Shown: positions 52,439 through 64,000 of the stretch, piece after piece
How the letters are laid out: each line of letters opens with the position of its first letter
How positions within the stretch are numbered: position 1 is the stretch's first letter
NCBI GenBank assembly: GCA_963922205.1
Contig: CAWUHX010000020.1
Span: 1,054,001 to 1,118,000, forward strand
DNA: 64,000 bases
Direction of reading: 5' to 3'
Source of the DNA: Romanomermis culicivorax
Taxonomy: Eukaryota; Nematoda; Enoplea; Mermithida; Mermithidae
The notes under the pieces: generated by a model
Database searches by the model: none
What the model was told of the DNA's origin: nothing
The model's input: only the letters and a program-made list of their open reading frames with translations
Made by a program: the position numbers and the translations under genes

Positions 52439-53574
52439 GTGTCGACTACAGTAAAAAACCAAAGTCCGAATCCCCTTGCCAAATCCAACATTTCCAATCG
52501 CTTTCAGTTCTACGATTCTAAAGCTTCGATTATAGACTTTGCTCAATCCTAAAATTGATACTCCACATTCTGAAATCGTGCTGTCATCCTGCCCACAGGT
52601 AAGTTTCTCGTTTCAAACTGCCTTGCCGTAAACAAGCGTTCGATCACGTCAGTCTTGCTACAGTAACCTGGAGTAACCTGGAGTAATACAAACACCATTC
52701 CAAAAGCCTTATAGCTACAGGATATAAAAAAGACCAATATAATAACCAAAGAAACAATCAAATTGTGAGTCGATTTCCTCTGAACATGAAGAATAAGTAT
52801 TGACCATATTCATAATACAAAAGAACAAATGATATTCAAGATAATAATCGAATTTTGGAAGGTCAAACTTTCAAGAGTGGACTTGGAAGGGTCAAACTCT
52901 GAATAGCTTAAAGCCGTTTTTTGTGAATTGAACAATTCAAATGACATGAAACTTTGGATCTGTACGATCCGAGAATTTGTGATTATGTTGGAAATTCTGA
53001 TCCATTTACTTGACGCATGATAGGGGAACAACATTTTTTATATCTTGACAAAAATTCAACGAAATTATGTGCCATTATGTGGAAATTTTTGCGGTCGAAA
53101 GTTTAAATCACTTTAATTACTTCACGCACTTGTTCTCACCGAGTGTCAGTTAATTTTGCACGCACTTGAAGGTTCAGTGGATTCCCCACCCCCGTGCTCA
53201 CTGTCTAATGAACGGAAATATATTGACAACATGTCCGGCTCTCGGTTAAGAAGTTATTCGGGTTTGAAGTTGGTCGGAGGGTCCCCTTCGCGACGAGTAT
53301 GTTCTCTGAGCTTTCTTCCGGAACTAACTTGAATAAATCTTAATGTCGTGTTTATCTGAATGGAAAATTTGAAATTCCCTTGTTCCACGTTGAGCCACAT
53401 CAGCGTATGGAATTCGAAAACACGATGGAAATTTTAGTTTGTCATGCTGGAATCAATCAGCTGACGAATCCAAAAACTAAGGTTTCAGATTTGTTCTGTT
53501 AAATACGCTGTACGATCAGAATAACAAAATATATCCTGTCTAAAAATTTTTCCAATCACCAACATGATCACAAA
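52439..53574. other. AT-rich stretch, nothing recognised
   Basis: No domain motifs and no repeat ends were found. The downstream exons of the gene at 53,575-53,972 could lie here but were not identified. Confidence 0.4.
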
Positions 53575-53972
53575 TATCCCACCAGTTTGTAATCGATATA
53601 CAACTTATTATCCATCAGTTTGACAGTTTTGCCTTCTAATTTGGCTTCGCGTATCAAATGGTCCAAAATTTCGGGGTTCAATCGGCAATGCGGAAATTCC
53701 GTTTCTATGCCGGCGACGCTGGCCACCGTGCTCTCGACACGTCGGAAAGCCAAGGCCAGCGACGGAGCCATCCTGTGGTTTTTCGACGACGACGCGAAAA
53801 TTACGGGCAAACAGGATTGGGCGTCTCGACTCATCAAACGATAAGCCCCGGCCGGTGAAATTTCCCTACTTTGGACGGCGTTGGAAGTAGAAGTTGATTG
53901 GTTGTGCCCTGATCCTCTAACTTTGATCGGTAGTCGAAGACAAGAACCCATAGGGCTTTTCAGGTCATATCT
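53575..53972 (-). CDS. Internal exon of an unidentified host gene
   Basis: About 130 codons of balanced, GC-richer sequence follow a GCGTTTAG acceptor and end at a possible CTG|GTGGGA donor near 53,582. It encodes a Ser/Arg-containing part, then LALAFRRVESTVASVAGIET and a helix-rich end (LNPEILDHLIREAKLEGKTV, then KLYIDYKL). The composition stands out from the flanks and looks coding. I do not recognise the family. A stop follows shortly if the donor is not used. Confidence 0.5.
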
Positions 53973-54104
53973 AAACGCGACAGAATCCTTTTTTATGAAA
54001 TAATGCTTGTAAATCAAAAAATGACAAAAAAAATAAGTGCCGCCTTCATAGTCGTTTACACAAAAATTATTATGCAAGAACAAAAACAAAAGGTAACTAC
54101 ACTA

Positions 54105-54349
54105 TAGTCTGTTTTTTATAAAATGCTTCCAGATACAAAAGTGACACAAACCAGTACTGTCGTCGAAATCGTTTACATAAAATCCTTCCTGTAAAATTTT
54201 TCACTCGAAAAATCGCTAAAGGTTAGGTCAGTATGCTCACAAATTTCCAGCCCTACATGATATTTTGTTTATCAGAAAATCGCAAAAACCTGAAATACTA
54301 CTTGCTTTCCACTTTCATAATTTGGAAGCATTTCAAGAAAAACAGACTA
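54105..54349. mobile_element. mariner-like MITE, TAGTCTGTTTT family, copy 1 (245 bp)
   Basis: Inverted ends TAGTCTGTTTTTTATAAAAT/CAAGAAAAACAGACTA are flanked by TA on both sides (54,103-54,104, 54,350-54,351). Non-coding. Confidence 0.8.
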
Positions 54350-57084
54350 TAAATTTCGCAACTTTATACTGCAACAGTTCGAGACGCGAAGCAGCCTCTG
54401 ACCGAAAATGATACTTCATGTACATGATCCTACACCACTAACAAGAACCCTAAAAAGTGAACCGCGAAAGTGCCGTCCTGTGAACTTGCGCTGCATCGGC
54501 CAGTAAATACGCAATACGAGAAGGTCACTTGAGAAAATTTGTTACTACATGAAAAAAATCGTTACTTTCGAACATGATGCACGAATTTAAAGAAGCATCA
54601 CAAAAAATTCAAGATGCATCTCAAAAACATCAAGATGGAAGTGTTTTTTGGCGTTCGACTTTTTTTCCGTGCGCATCGGGATTTTTCAAGATGATGTTGA
54701 AAAAACCAAGACGGCATCTTGGAAAGAATCAAAATGGTGTCTTGAAAAAAATCAAGATATAATCTTGAAAAATCGAGATGCATCTTGAAAAAATAGAGGT
54801 CCTATTTTGAAAAAAAATCAAGGTGGGCGGCATATCAAAAGATGGAAATTTCTGAAACTACCAATCAAAGACGTTGTGGATTTCTATAGTCAAAGCTTGC
54901 TGACGGAGGGCGCCCCTGGTTTTTGCGGGGGGTTGCTAAGGGAGGGTTATTTTGCGCGGAAAATCCGATAGCCATATTGTTTTTTCGTGAAAATGTTTAT
55001 TTTTCGAGCTTTTCAGAAAAACGTCAACAATGCTTAATTGTCACTCAAATTGCAGTAATTCTCGAATATAATGAAAATGTTGGACTTCGTCGGCTGTTCT
55101 ATTACCATTCCTTGCCTGCCGTGGAACCTGACGAAGAAACGAAGATTTTTGTTCTTTTCCGAAATCACTGCATTTTGGGTCAAAAACAAACATTTTTGAC
55201 GTTTTTCTGAAAAACCTTTTTCAAGATGGGATGTTGATTTTTTTCGATATTATCTTGACAAAAATGCGATGCGCTTGAAAAAAATCGCGATGCATTTGAA
55301 AAGAAAGTCGAAGATCGAAAAACTCTTACGTCTTAATTTATTGTTACGCATCTTGAATTTTCCGCGATCTTGAAATGTCTGCGATGCACCTTGAAAAAAT
55401 GTTGTGCATCACGTTCGAAGGTAACGACTTCTTTCAAGTGGTAATAAATTTTCAAAATGTTAAAGATTTTTCCAAGTGGCCCACCTCGTATTCTGTAAGT
55501 AAGGATCATTTTTGTAGAAAGCCTTTTCCACCATCGCTAGATATCATGAGTTCGCTAATTTATGAGTTAAGAGCATCGCTGGTCTCTCACTTTTCTTACT
55601 GGAATTACAAAGAAAAGAACATTCTGAATTTTTGTGCCATCAGTAAAGGTTCTGTAGAATGACCCTGACATAATATCCTCGAAATCATACTCTGTCACGC
55701 CATGTGTAGCTCTGTTCAAAATTGGAATTATGGTTTTCTTGTAATTATCTACGAGATCAATGTATCGATAGATAATTTGTCAAATTTCATCAGAAAAAAT
55801 TTTCGTCTGAAGCAGAGGGTATCTCAAATCTCGACAAAACCCTTGTGATGAATTTTTCAATTAAATATCTTACGCTTCACACAAAGGTGGTGAGAAAATT
55901 TGCCAGAAACCTACCTTCATGGTGCACCATTTTTCCGCTGGAAGCATCGTAGTTTTATTCAGTCAACCGGTAACCCAATGGACTTATGAAATTTCATCAA
56001 TATAAAAATACCTTGTTGATTGAATGTATAGGCTTGAACAACCCATACTCATAGAAAATGATGATATACTCTGGAGTCACAAGATGAGACGTACCAGGAC
56101 TACTGAAAGAAAATAAATACGACCATATGAATTTTTATGAAGTTTCATTGATGTACAAGTATTTGCAATGCTTCCCAAACAACGCGCCTCAAAAAACGTA
56201 GAAGACGAATAAAATTGATAAAATCTGAAGCTCGATTTCAATGTGGAATCAAAAGTTTGTTCCGCTTCCCCTCCGTGAACTATAATGTGTGAAAAACCGA
56301 CTACGTTTAGAGGCACCCTCGTTCAACCTGAGTGATACCACGTAGATGGAAATCCAGATACGCATTGGGCGTTGTTCAACAGAGAGCGTTGAAATAGCTT
56401 CCGTCATTTTTGATTAAATTACTTACCTGAGAACTACCATACGATTTTACAGATTTTGGCCAAAAGTTTTTCTTCTCCTCCAATTTGATTCAAATATTAT
56501 CGTGCTCAGTAACTAAAAGCACTGAAACTTCAGCAGAACTTTCTCATTCATCTTCTCGTTCGATTAGAATAATAATTCTTCGCTAGGCCGAAAAAATGGA
56601 ATGCTCTATTCTGACTTTGCTAACAATGTGTAATATTTCTTACCACAGTATGATTGTCCGAATCCCTACAGCTTCCAACGGAGCAACTTTATCAGATGAA
56701 ATTTCGTCAGAACTTGGCCAAATGGATCACCTTCACGACAAAAATAAAAATTCTTCTGCATTCCCCGGGAGACAGACATTTAGCTCTTGAATGTGATTTT
56801 TTGGAGCGTTTCAAAGCTCGCTTATCACACAGCTTCTTTCATATCTCGTACATATGTGGAAAGCATCTTTATCCCGTTGCAAATTCTGAGTTCAAGGCCA
56901 GGATAAAAAATTCCTATAAAACAGCATTAGAAATGTTCAGCCAAGTCCCTCCTACAACATATGGAAATAGAAAGCATGCGACTTATAGCTTTTTATGCAT
57001 GAAAAATCTCAGAAGTCAGTAGATGCTTTCCCCAATCAGTCGGTGAATTTTGAACACACAACGAAATTTTCTGATAAAATACTG
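54350..57084. other. AT-rich stretch with simple TTGAAAAAATCAAGATG-type repeats
   Basis: From about 54,590 to 54,830 and again 55,220-55,410, short imperfect phrases such as CAAGATGCATCTTGAAAAA recur on both strands, giving low-complexity palindromic sequence. A 122-codon frame at 56,654-57,022 has no recognisable motif. No host gene could be supported. Confidence 0.4.
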
Positions 57085-57372
57085 GGGCGGGTTTTATCAA
57101 AGAGATTTGAGCTCCAGCTGAGCTGCAGCTCAAGCTGTAGCTTAATTTTATATGTTATAACACTGCCGTTAAGCTGCAGCTCAGCTGTAGCTTAATTCTG
57201 TAGGTTATAACATCGTCGTTAAGGTGCAGCCCAGCTGCAGCTTAACTTTACCGATATGTTTTGTGTGTATGAGTTAAACTACAGCTGAGCTGCAGCTCGA
57301 CGGCAATGGTATAACATATTGACTTAAGCTACAGCTCAGCTGGAGCTCAAGTCTCTTTGACGAAACCGGCCC
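57085..57372. mobile_element. Harbinger-like MITE rich in AGCTGCAGCT
   Basis: The ends GGGCGGGTTT and AAACCGGCCC are flanked by CTG on both sides (57,082-57,084, 57,373-57,375). A 3-bp duplication and GGGC-type ends fit PIF/Harbinger. Inside, GAGCTCCAGCTGAGCTGCAG and many AGCTGYAGCT units face each other as inverted repeats. Confidence 0.7.
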
Positions 57373-57423
57373 CTGGTTAGCATTCGACAAGTAAATAAAG
57401 GGTGAGTTTGACATTCAATACTA

Positions 57424-57668
57424 TAGTCTGTTTCTCTTAAAATGCTTGTAAATAATAACAGTGAAAAGCAAGTGCTATTTAATATTTTTACGGTTTTCTG
57501 TCAAACCAAATGTCACATAGAACTGAAAATTTGTTTGCGTACTTCGGTCTATCTTTGGAGATTTGTCAATTTAGAAAATCTCACTCAGAACCTTTATGTG
57601 AACATTTCTATGACAGCGCTAATTTTTTTATTTTCTTGGTTCACAGGCATTTTACAAAGAACAGACTA
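57424..57668. mobile_element. mariner-like MITE, TAGTCTGTTTT family, copy 2 (245 bp)
   Basis: Same ends as copy 1, same length to the base, flanked by TA (57,422-57,423, 57,669-57,670). Confidence 0.8.
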
Positions 57669-58608
57669 TATACAAATCGGCAACTCTGCCTGCGCTTTCC
57701 AAATGAGCTTCGGCACGCAGAAAGATGTTCATTCAAATGAACGATCTCTGTATACAGACATCTTCTTCTCTCGAGTTGAGTGTAGCAGTTAGACGAACAA
57801 ATTGAGAAGAAAAGATTGCGCCTACGATGCAGGTTTATTGTCTGCTCACCGATTTCTACGGATTATTCTGCTTTCCAAGCTCATTTGAAAATGAATAGAC
57901 TATAGTTTTTCCATACCGTAGTAAAATGTGTTCAGGCAAGTCGTTCTTTGAACGACAGCTCGTAACATGTAAGCTGCACAAAGCACTATTACATGCGGAC
58001 TACTCTAGATAATTAGCTCGCGGAAATGACACACTGGAGAGAATGAATATATTTTTTGGACTCAACGCGGAATAAATTTCATTACTTCGGCCTTTAATGT
58101 TGCCAAAGAAATGTGAGAACGACGCAGGAAACACATTCCTCAGGGGCAGAACACAAAAGACAAAAATACCGAAGTCAAACGCTAGAAGTCGATATTGAGG
58201 TGCCACTCGACTTATCACCCGTTTATGTGGTTAGCTCATAGGAGGAAAGTTGTACTGCATACTTTGTCAAAGTAAAATACTGAATAGGGGAATTATTCAA
58301 GACAGAATGTGCGTGTTGGGTATGCAAATATGCTCAAAAGAAAGAAATTGAGACAGCAACCAAAATAAGAGGAACACAAATGAAGTATGTCGAAATAAGA
58401 GTTATCAGCATTTTCATGACATTACTATTCATGTCAGAACATTGATTTAAGATCTCGGAATAAACGGCGCAGCCGTTAGCACGACCTTCGATCTTTACTT
58501 CGATAAACAATGAGGTTTCTGTTGGGCACAAATCTTTTATATTCCACTATTTATTTTGAAATGACAGATGCGACAAAGTGATGAAAATAAGCTACAGTTT
58601 AATACAGT
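57669..58608. other. No gene supported; one membrane-helix frame on the minus strand
   Basis: A 65-codon minus-strand frame (58,334-58,531) ends in a hydrophobic helix (MLITLISTYFICVPLILVAV) and has a CAVYSEILNQC segment. It could be the last exon of a membrane protein, but nothing around it supports a gene. A lone TAGTCTATT-type MITE end lies near 57,887. Confidence 0.25.
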
Positions 58609-58660
58609 GTTAAGTCCTAATGGTTCTTTTTCTTTAATTCTCTTTACTTTTGATTTTGGG
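58609..58660. repeat. 52-bp direct repeat flanking the retroelement remnant, left copy
   Basis: It matches 62,240-62,291 in the same orientation with about seven mismatches. It begins at the point where similarity to the envelope gene stops. Confidence 0.6.
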
Positions 58661-59856
58661 TGAAATACTGCTGGTGTATTGAACTGAAAAATTTTATGAT
58701 CTCCTTTCCATATCAGTTGTAAAGGCATGAACTGGTCCAGAATTAGTGATCCATGTTTTATTTTGCTTGAACATACCGATCGTGTGATGATTACAATCAA
58801 CCATTGGGCTTGATTGAATGAGATCATGTCCTCCAGGAGTAACCAAAATACGGTTTTCTTCACTTGAACAGGTAAATATTTGTAGCAAGTCTCTCCTACA
58901 AAATAGTCATAGTAGATCTTGTTGACCTTAATTTGTTTGCACGGCCAAACAGTTAATGCATCTCCAGTGAATTCAGCATTTATGTCGTTTCTCTGCAAGA
59001 ATGCTTGAATAACCAAAGTTGGATCAAAAAGAAGTAATTGTCAAATTAGATCAAGATATTTCCGTGCATAATAGCAAAATTCAAGCCAAACATGCTTAAA
59101 ATTATCAATTTCATTTTGCATTATCCGATATTCTGAATAATTCAATTTGAAGTTCATTGAATCAGGATCGCTTTGCTTGATTTCTGAATGAGTACGATTC
59201 GTATATTTATAGTTCTCTTGGATGTGTAACACGACACCCTGCTCTGTGGATAAAAGATGAGAATGGTCTAGACATTCCCGATAACTTGATGTGAGGACGA
59301 ATGCACCTTGTATCTCGTTCATAACCGGATGATCTCCATTTATTTTTGCCTGGTAAACATTTTTGTACACAACTGGAGGAAAATTCGAAAAGTTTCTTGA
59401 ATCCCAAACAAAATGGCTACTTGACCCTGTTCAATGACAAAGTTTTCTACTGTTGTGCATGTAATTACAACACCACTTTTAGTTTACATGTAAAGTATTG
59501 TTTGTGGTCCACAAACCATCATGTTTCTTAAATACACGTATATCTTTGTAAACTCTGGTTCTCATAGCCTGATTGCATTGCTTAATAGACATATGACTTA
59601 CTGTAACTTTATCTGCCACAATTCCTTTTGAACCAAAGAAACCCATGATGCGATTTCTCAGACCACACTTGAATGCACTCGTATATGCTCGCTCATTTCT
59701 TGGGACAAAAATCGAAATTTCCATGAGATAAGGCTTTATTAATTGTTTGGGCGGTTCACAAATTATATTTTTGGCTAAGTAAATGGCATGTCCGCTTCTC
59801 GAACCACTACAAATATGATATGAATTGATTAATATATAAGAAAAAGCAAAAAACAA
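58655..59856 (-). pseudogene. Envelope-like glycoprotein remnant
   Basis: Three fragments in successive frames carry the same Cys pattern, the FFGS block, WLEFCYYARKYLDL, AFLQRNDINAEFTGDALTVW and CYKYLPVQV blocks as the 43 kb glycoprotein. This fixes its relationship. Stops and frame changes lie near 59,470, 59,400 and 59,030. The part after the FHPK-like position is lost. Confidence 0.85.
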
Positions 59857-60443
59857 AGCACCAAAGATAGCATATTAAAATCATGATTTGTCAGATAAGC
59901 ATCTCTTTGGCTTTGATTGAATTCAAACTACTGATTAAGCTGATTTTTCTGAAAAGAGTTTTGTTTATGAATAAGGTTTGAAAAATTGAATAGTTGAAGT
60001 TTACCGCAAATCAAGCTGCTCAAACTTTGCATGACATTCGTCACATGTTTCTTCAATGCATTTTTAACCAATTTGTCCAGAATAGAGTCAATATCCATCT
60101 CCAAGCTGTTGAGCATCATGATCAAATTATCAACAGCAGTTTGATTCAGTGATAAAATGGTTTGGGGTTTCTCATCAATTTTTATTTGCTGATCAGATTC
60201 TCTTGACAATTTTCCACACAACTTTTCATTTTTCGTTTGAACAGATTTGCTGTATGCCCCATGTTTAGGACAATAGCAGCATGTGCAAACATTCTGAACA
60301 AATACTTTTTGATGAATAATCATTCTGAATTGTTTGCAGAAAATTAGAATTATTGAAGTATGATCCATGCACCTGATTAGCTGAAGAAAGATTTAGATCA
60401 TCTTGATCTAATGAATCAAAAACATAAAAATTTTGATTTTCAC

Positions 60444-61713
60444 CTATTTGGACAGCATTATTGAGTTGTCTTTTTTGATTATTATTATTATATCTATTAG
60501 GCTGATTACTGTTTTTCTGAGAATTAGAATCATGATTTTGTTGATTTGGAGTATGATAGTTTCGTTTCTGATAGATAAAGTTTTTATTCTGAGACTGATT
60601 ACATCTTGATTAATAATAATTGTAATTGTGAACATACCCGATCTTGGAGGCATGCCACATTGAGAAGTACGATGTCCGGTTCTCCCACAGTTTCTACAAG
60701 GCGCATTGATTCGTACCATGAATTGATCGACTGTATATTTCGCAATTTGGTCTCTGGCTGCTGTTATTGATTCTTTGATTGTTGTTATTATTGTTTCTAT
60801 AATAACACTATGTGATTGAATGCATGTTTGTTTTACAGTTTGCACAATTTCAATGATTCAATTTCAAAATTTGTTTCTGAATATTGGTCAATTTCACTTC
60901 AAGATCTTGAATTTTAGTAGTCTCTAGATGAAGAACAGCTTTGGATACAGTTGCATTATAGTTATCAATACTATCATGCGCAAACTGTGACTCTGCGTAA
61001 GCTGCAGCTTTGGTAGCCTTATTAAAGTCTGCAAATCCACTAAACTTAATTGCTTCTCTTACTGTAGGTTGTAAACCACATAGTCTTAATTATAACATGC
61101 CTAGCATTACTGTTTAAATCAGGAAAAATTGAAGCAGCAATTTTTTAAGATCATCAACATATTCAAGTGCAGTTTCTTTTAACCTTTGTTTTCTATCATA
61201 AATATGTTGTTGGTAGAGATCACTGTCTCTTCCAATGGGATATAAATGAAGCATCTCATTCTTATGGTCATCATAAGCCTGAGGTGGTGCACTACTAGAT
61301 TTAAGTTCTCTGAAAGATGCTAAAGCAGCGCCTGTAAGATTAGCTTTCAAATATGCTAGCTTAAAATTATCCTGGCCGGTATTAATGCCTTGAAGAGTCA
61401 TAAAATGCTGGAATTGCACAGACCATTCTTCAAGATTTTGACCCAATGCACCTGAAAACATGGGTGGTAGCCTCAAAGCAATAAGAGGGTTGATTCTTAA
61501 GGTTGCTCTTCGAATTTATTCAGATGCTTCCTCTAAGTTAATAGTGTCAAATCTGCCTGAGAGATCGTTAAGTCTGTCATTTACAGATCTTATTAGTTGC
61601 TGTGTCTCTTGAAGCGTATCAGTTATAGAAGTAAGTTTTTGTTGCATTGGATAAACAATTATGTGAAGTGTTCGTTGAAGCACTTTTTCTAATGCATCAG
61701 CATCAATGGACAT
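60444..61713 (-). pseudogene. gag remnant
   Basis: The capsid core is related to the intact gag (shared SDLYQQHIYDRKQR-type block). It is followed by a CCHC zinc knuckle and an Asn/Gln/Ile-rich tail, a sign of AT-driven drift. There are at least three frame breaks. Confidence 0.8.
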
Positions 61714-62913
61714 TTTATCTTTAAGCTTACTTGATGATGCACGAGTTCGACGAAGGGTAGAAAATGACTTCCGGGTGTTGTCAACTATATCATTAAATTG
61801 ATCAAAAACTGACTTAAATGATACTCCGATTCTTGTGCTAAAAAATTACACTCAGTGTCTGAGCCTGACGATTGATCCAATGAAGAAAAACACGACAAAA
61901 CAAGAACAATAACAAAAATACGTCCAAGTGTGTGATATGAGTTCTATGCTGTTGGAATGCCCTGTGACTTTTACTGCTTTAGGTACATGCGCTTTTCCTT
62001 CTGTGCTTTAGAACAAAATACTGAAGCAGTAAAAATAGATGATTATTGAAAAAAACGAAGAAATCGGACATGTTTGTCTGTGCTAGTTCAAATAATTGGT
62101 GTGTTCAAGGGGACAAGTTACCTCACTTCTGCCTTGACTGTATTTCCCCGAACTGTGATCAAACCAAAAGAAAAAATGCAACGCGACCATGTGGAGCAAA
62201 GCCTAAAATGCGAAATTCGTGCCAAGCATCGCCAAGTTTGTTGAGCCCTAATGGTACGTTTTCTTTAATTGTCTTTACCTTTGATTTTTGGTATATGATA
62301 ATGCACGGAATGTGTATACTTTCACTTTATTTGTAAATACGAAAAAATGGGCCAATAAAACAGACTTGACCACAATCTAACTGTGGGCTAAGAATGAAGA
62401 AGATTTTCTTTTTCTCTTTGCACTTTCTTATCTCATATGACCCGAATCAAATGTTTACTCCGGCCGGTTGGTCTCTTGGTATCTCCTTATTTGTCACAAG
62501 CATGAAGCTAGCTAATGGACTCTTGAAAATTTCACTCTGCTTATTTTTGCTGAAACTAGCTAGAAAGTTTATTCTATATTTTATTTACAGTCTAGGTCAT
62601 AATCCTAGACTTTGCTCATCAAGTTGCACAAATTGTTTATCATGCGTTTCTCATGAATATTATTTCAAACAGGGTTTCTCAAACTCAAGAAAATAAACAT
62701 AAAAGAATTACAATAAGAGTACAGTAAAATTACAAGAAATACAAAATTTAACAAAATTCAGTTTTGTTATTTATCCCTGACAACGGGGAAAATTGTGACC
62801 TCATAACTCTAATTGATGAGAAAAATTTGTTGCCTGCGGCTAATGAAATAACAAGCTGATAATATTCCTCAATACCCAAGTCAAATGGAAAAATTTCACA
62901 TAATGAATTTATA
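61714..62913. other. No gene supported
   Basis: It holds the right copy of the 52-bp direct repeat (62,240-62,291) and a Cys-rich plus-strand frame (62,046-62,336) ending over that repeat. The family is unknown, and it may be chance. Confidence 0.35.
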
Positions 62914-63455
62914 ATCTGTTTTTTTTAATGCTTGTAACCGAAAAAAGATGGAATGAAGTATACATTGCTTGTACAATTACCGGGCGTGCACACTTTATAC
63001 TGTATTACGAAAAAAAGCGCGGCAATTGAAATTTGACGGAACTGAAGGCCGTTTGTTGGGAAAAAAGTTAGAAATGAGAAAAAAATTTTCGAACATGTTT
63101 CTCATTTAACAAAAACAACTGGTAGTTAAGATCGTCATAGAATTGGTGTGCTTTGGAAAGTTGAAATCTCAAAATCCGGCGCATCCCGCCGCAGCGCTAG
63201 TCATTTACTTAGCTTTTTCTGCACTGGGCGAATATTTTTTCAGTAGTGCGAGAATTTCTTACATTTCTCGCACTGGACGGAAATTATTGTTAAAAGATTC
63301 ATCGAGTTTAGTTAAGAGTTTAGTCACAGTTTACAGCCGCCGGTTAATCGATTCCTAACATACAGTCAACAACGATTTTATCTCGGCACGAAATTTTGCA
63401 TGCGTATTTACTTTCAGCATTTTTGCGTTACAAGCATTTAAAAAAAAACAGACTA
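62914..63455. mobile_element. mariner-like MITE, TAGTCTGTTTT family, longer copy 3
   Basis: The ends are AATCTGTTTTTT and ACAGACTA, flanked by TA (62,912-62,913, 63,456-63,457). At 542 bp it is longer than the 245-bp copies, with a decayed GC palindrome near 63,176-63,198 suggesting an internal insertion. Confidence 0.65.
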
Positions 63456-63761
63456 TAGATATGAACACAGTCCTATCCCGATTAAAAGTGAATAAGCACG
63501 AAGTTGTTTCTATGATATCTAGCATCTTGTTATTCTGCGTTTTGCTACAGTATAAAGTCCTCTTCTGTGTGAGATTGAGTGGCAAATCCAACCTACTTTA
63601 GCTTATCAATTCGTCAGCTATTCCAAAATAAACGATCCGTAGTAAAAGAGCGATTTTCGGTGAGAATTCAAAAGTATACGTCCTTTTCCGTTCCAATGTG
63701 AAGGAATATGACCATTATGGAAGGTAGAATTTCTCATTTTGTGTAATAAACGTTGATCCTA

Positions 63762-64000
63762 TAGTCTATTTTTCTTGAAATGCTTCCAAATAATGAATGT
63801 GGAAAGCAAGTAGTATTTCATATTTTTAGGATTTTCTGCAAAACCATAGATCACATAGGACTGAAAATTTGTGAGAATTTTCAATTAACATTAAAAAATT
63901 TTTTGAGTGAAAAACCTGATTGTAAAAGCTTCGTGTTAAAGATTTTGACGACAGCATTTATTTTGGTTATTTTTAAATTTAGAAACATTTTATAAAAAAC
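63762..64000. mobile_element. mariner-like MITE, TAGTCTGTTTT family, copy 4, cut by window end
   Basis: It starts TAGTCTATTTTTCTTGAAAT after TA (63,760-63,761). The window ends inside the opposite terminal repeat (ATTTTATAAAAAAC). Confidence 0.7.

Larger units (their letters stand above)
58655..61713 (-). pseudogene. Decayed AT-rich relative of the large retroelement (gag then env)
   Basis: Minus-strand fragments, in order: gag N-terminal coiled coil (61,516-61,713), capsid (61,114-61,476, PPMFSGALGQNLEEW), a zinc knuckle CRNCGRTGHRTSQC in 60,444-60,845, an unassigned helical frame (59,928-60,368), then envelope-like pieces (59,479-59,856 with GFFGSKGIVAD; 59,041-59,370; 58,655-59,016 ending near the FHPK position). 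Capsid and glycoprotein are clearly related to those at 40 and 43 kb. Many frame breaks. The C-terminal env, membrane helix and all of pol are absent. It is much more AT-rich than the other element. Confidence 0.85.

Noticed and set aside
56654-57022. 122-codon plus-strand frame
   Set aside because: Reasonable composition but no recognised motif, no clear splice borders and no supporting neighbours.
62394-62696. 100-codon hydrophobic plus-strand frame
   Set aside because: Phe/Leu/Ile-rich with no motif or splice context, as expected by chance in AT-rich DNA.

Overview
The window is AT-rich animal (invertebrate metazoan) DNA. It holds intron-containing host genes, and most of the remaining sequence is transposons. 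I cannot name the species. No bacterial operon, CRISPR array, rRNA or tRNA was recognised.

Left third (1-27 kb). Two host genes lie on the minus strand. The larger (7770-26705) is a GRAMD1/Aster-type sterol-transfer protein. I could assemble 17 coding exons with GT-AG junctions and compatible phases: a low-complexity N-terminus, a GRAM domain, a VASt/ASTER domain, one transmembrane helix and a coiled-coil tail. One small exon before the transmembrane exon was not found. The second gene (5343-6945) is a PEBP-family protein with three exons found and the 3' part missing. The Aster introns are packed with DNA transposons that still carry target-site duplications (TSDs). They include a hAT element with BED and transposase remnants, several hAT-like MITEs nested three deep, and a Harbinger element inserted into its own relative.

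Middle (27-34 kb). There is no convincing host gene here. It holds hAT-like MITEs, a 2.3 kb pogo/Tigger-like element with another MITE inside it, and fragments.

34,702-50,966. This is a 16.3 kb Ty3-type (Metaviridae) LTR retroelement, visibly more GC-rich than its surroundings. Its LTRs of about 1.39 kb are roughly 97% identical. The order is LTR, a 3.8 kb non-coding leader made largely of three tandem arrays, gag, a Pro/Ala-rich ORF, an envelope-like glycoprotein fused in frame to a retropepsin-like domain, a second retropepsin-like domain, RT, RNase H, integrase, LTR. The envelope gene therefore sits between gag and pol instead of after pol, and the protease fold is present twice, each copy with a different change in its catalytic triplet. 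Pol is broken by one frame change and three in-frame stops.

Right part (51-64 kb). A hAT element, an orphan exon of an unidentified gene, Harbinger-like and mariner-like MITEs, and on the minus strand a decayed AT-rich relative of the large retroelement. That relative has the same gag-then-envelope order, which suggests the order belongs to a lineage.
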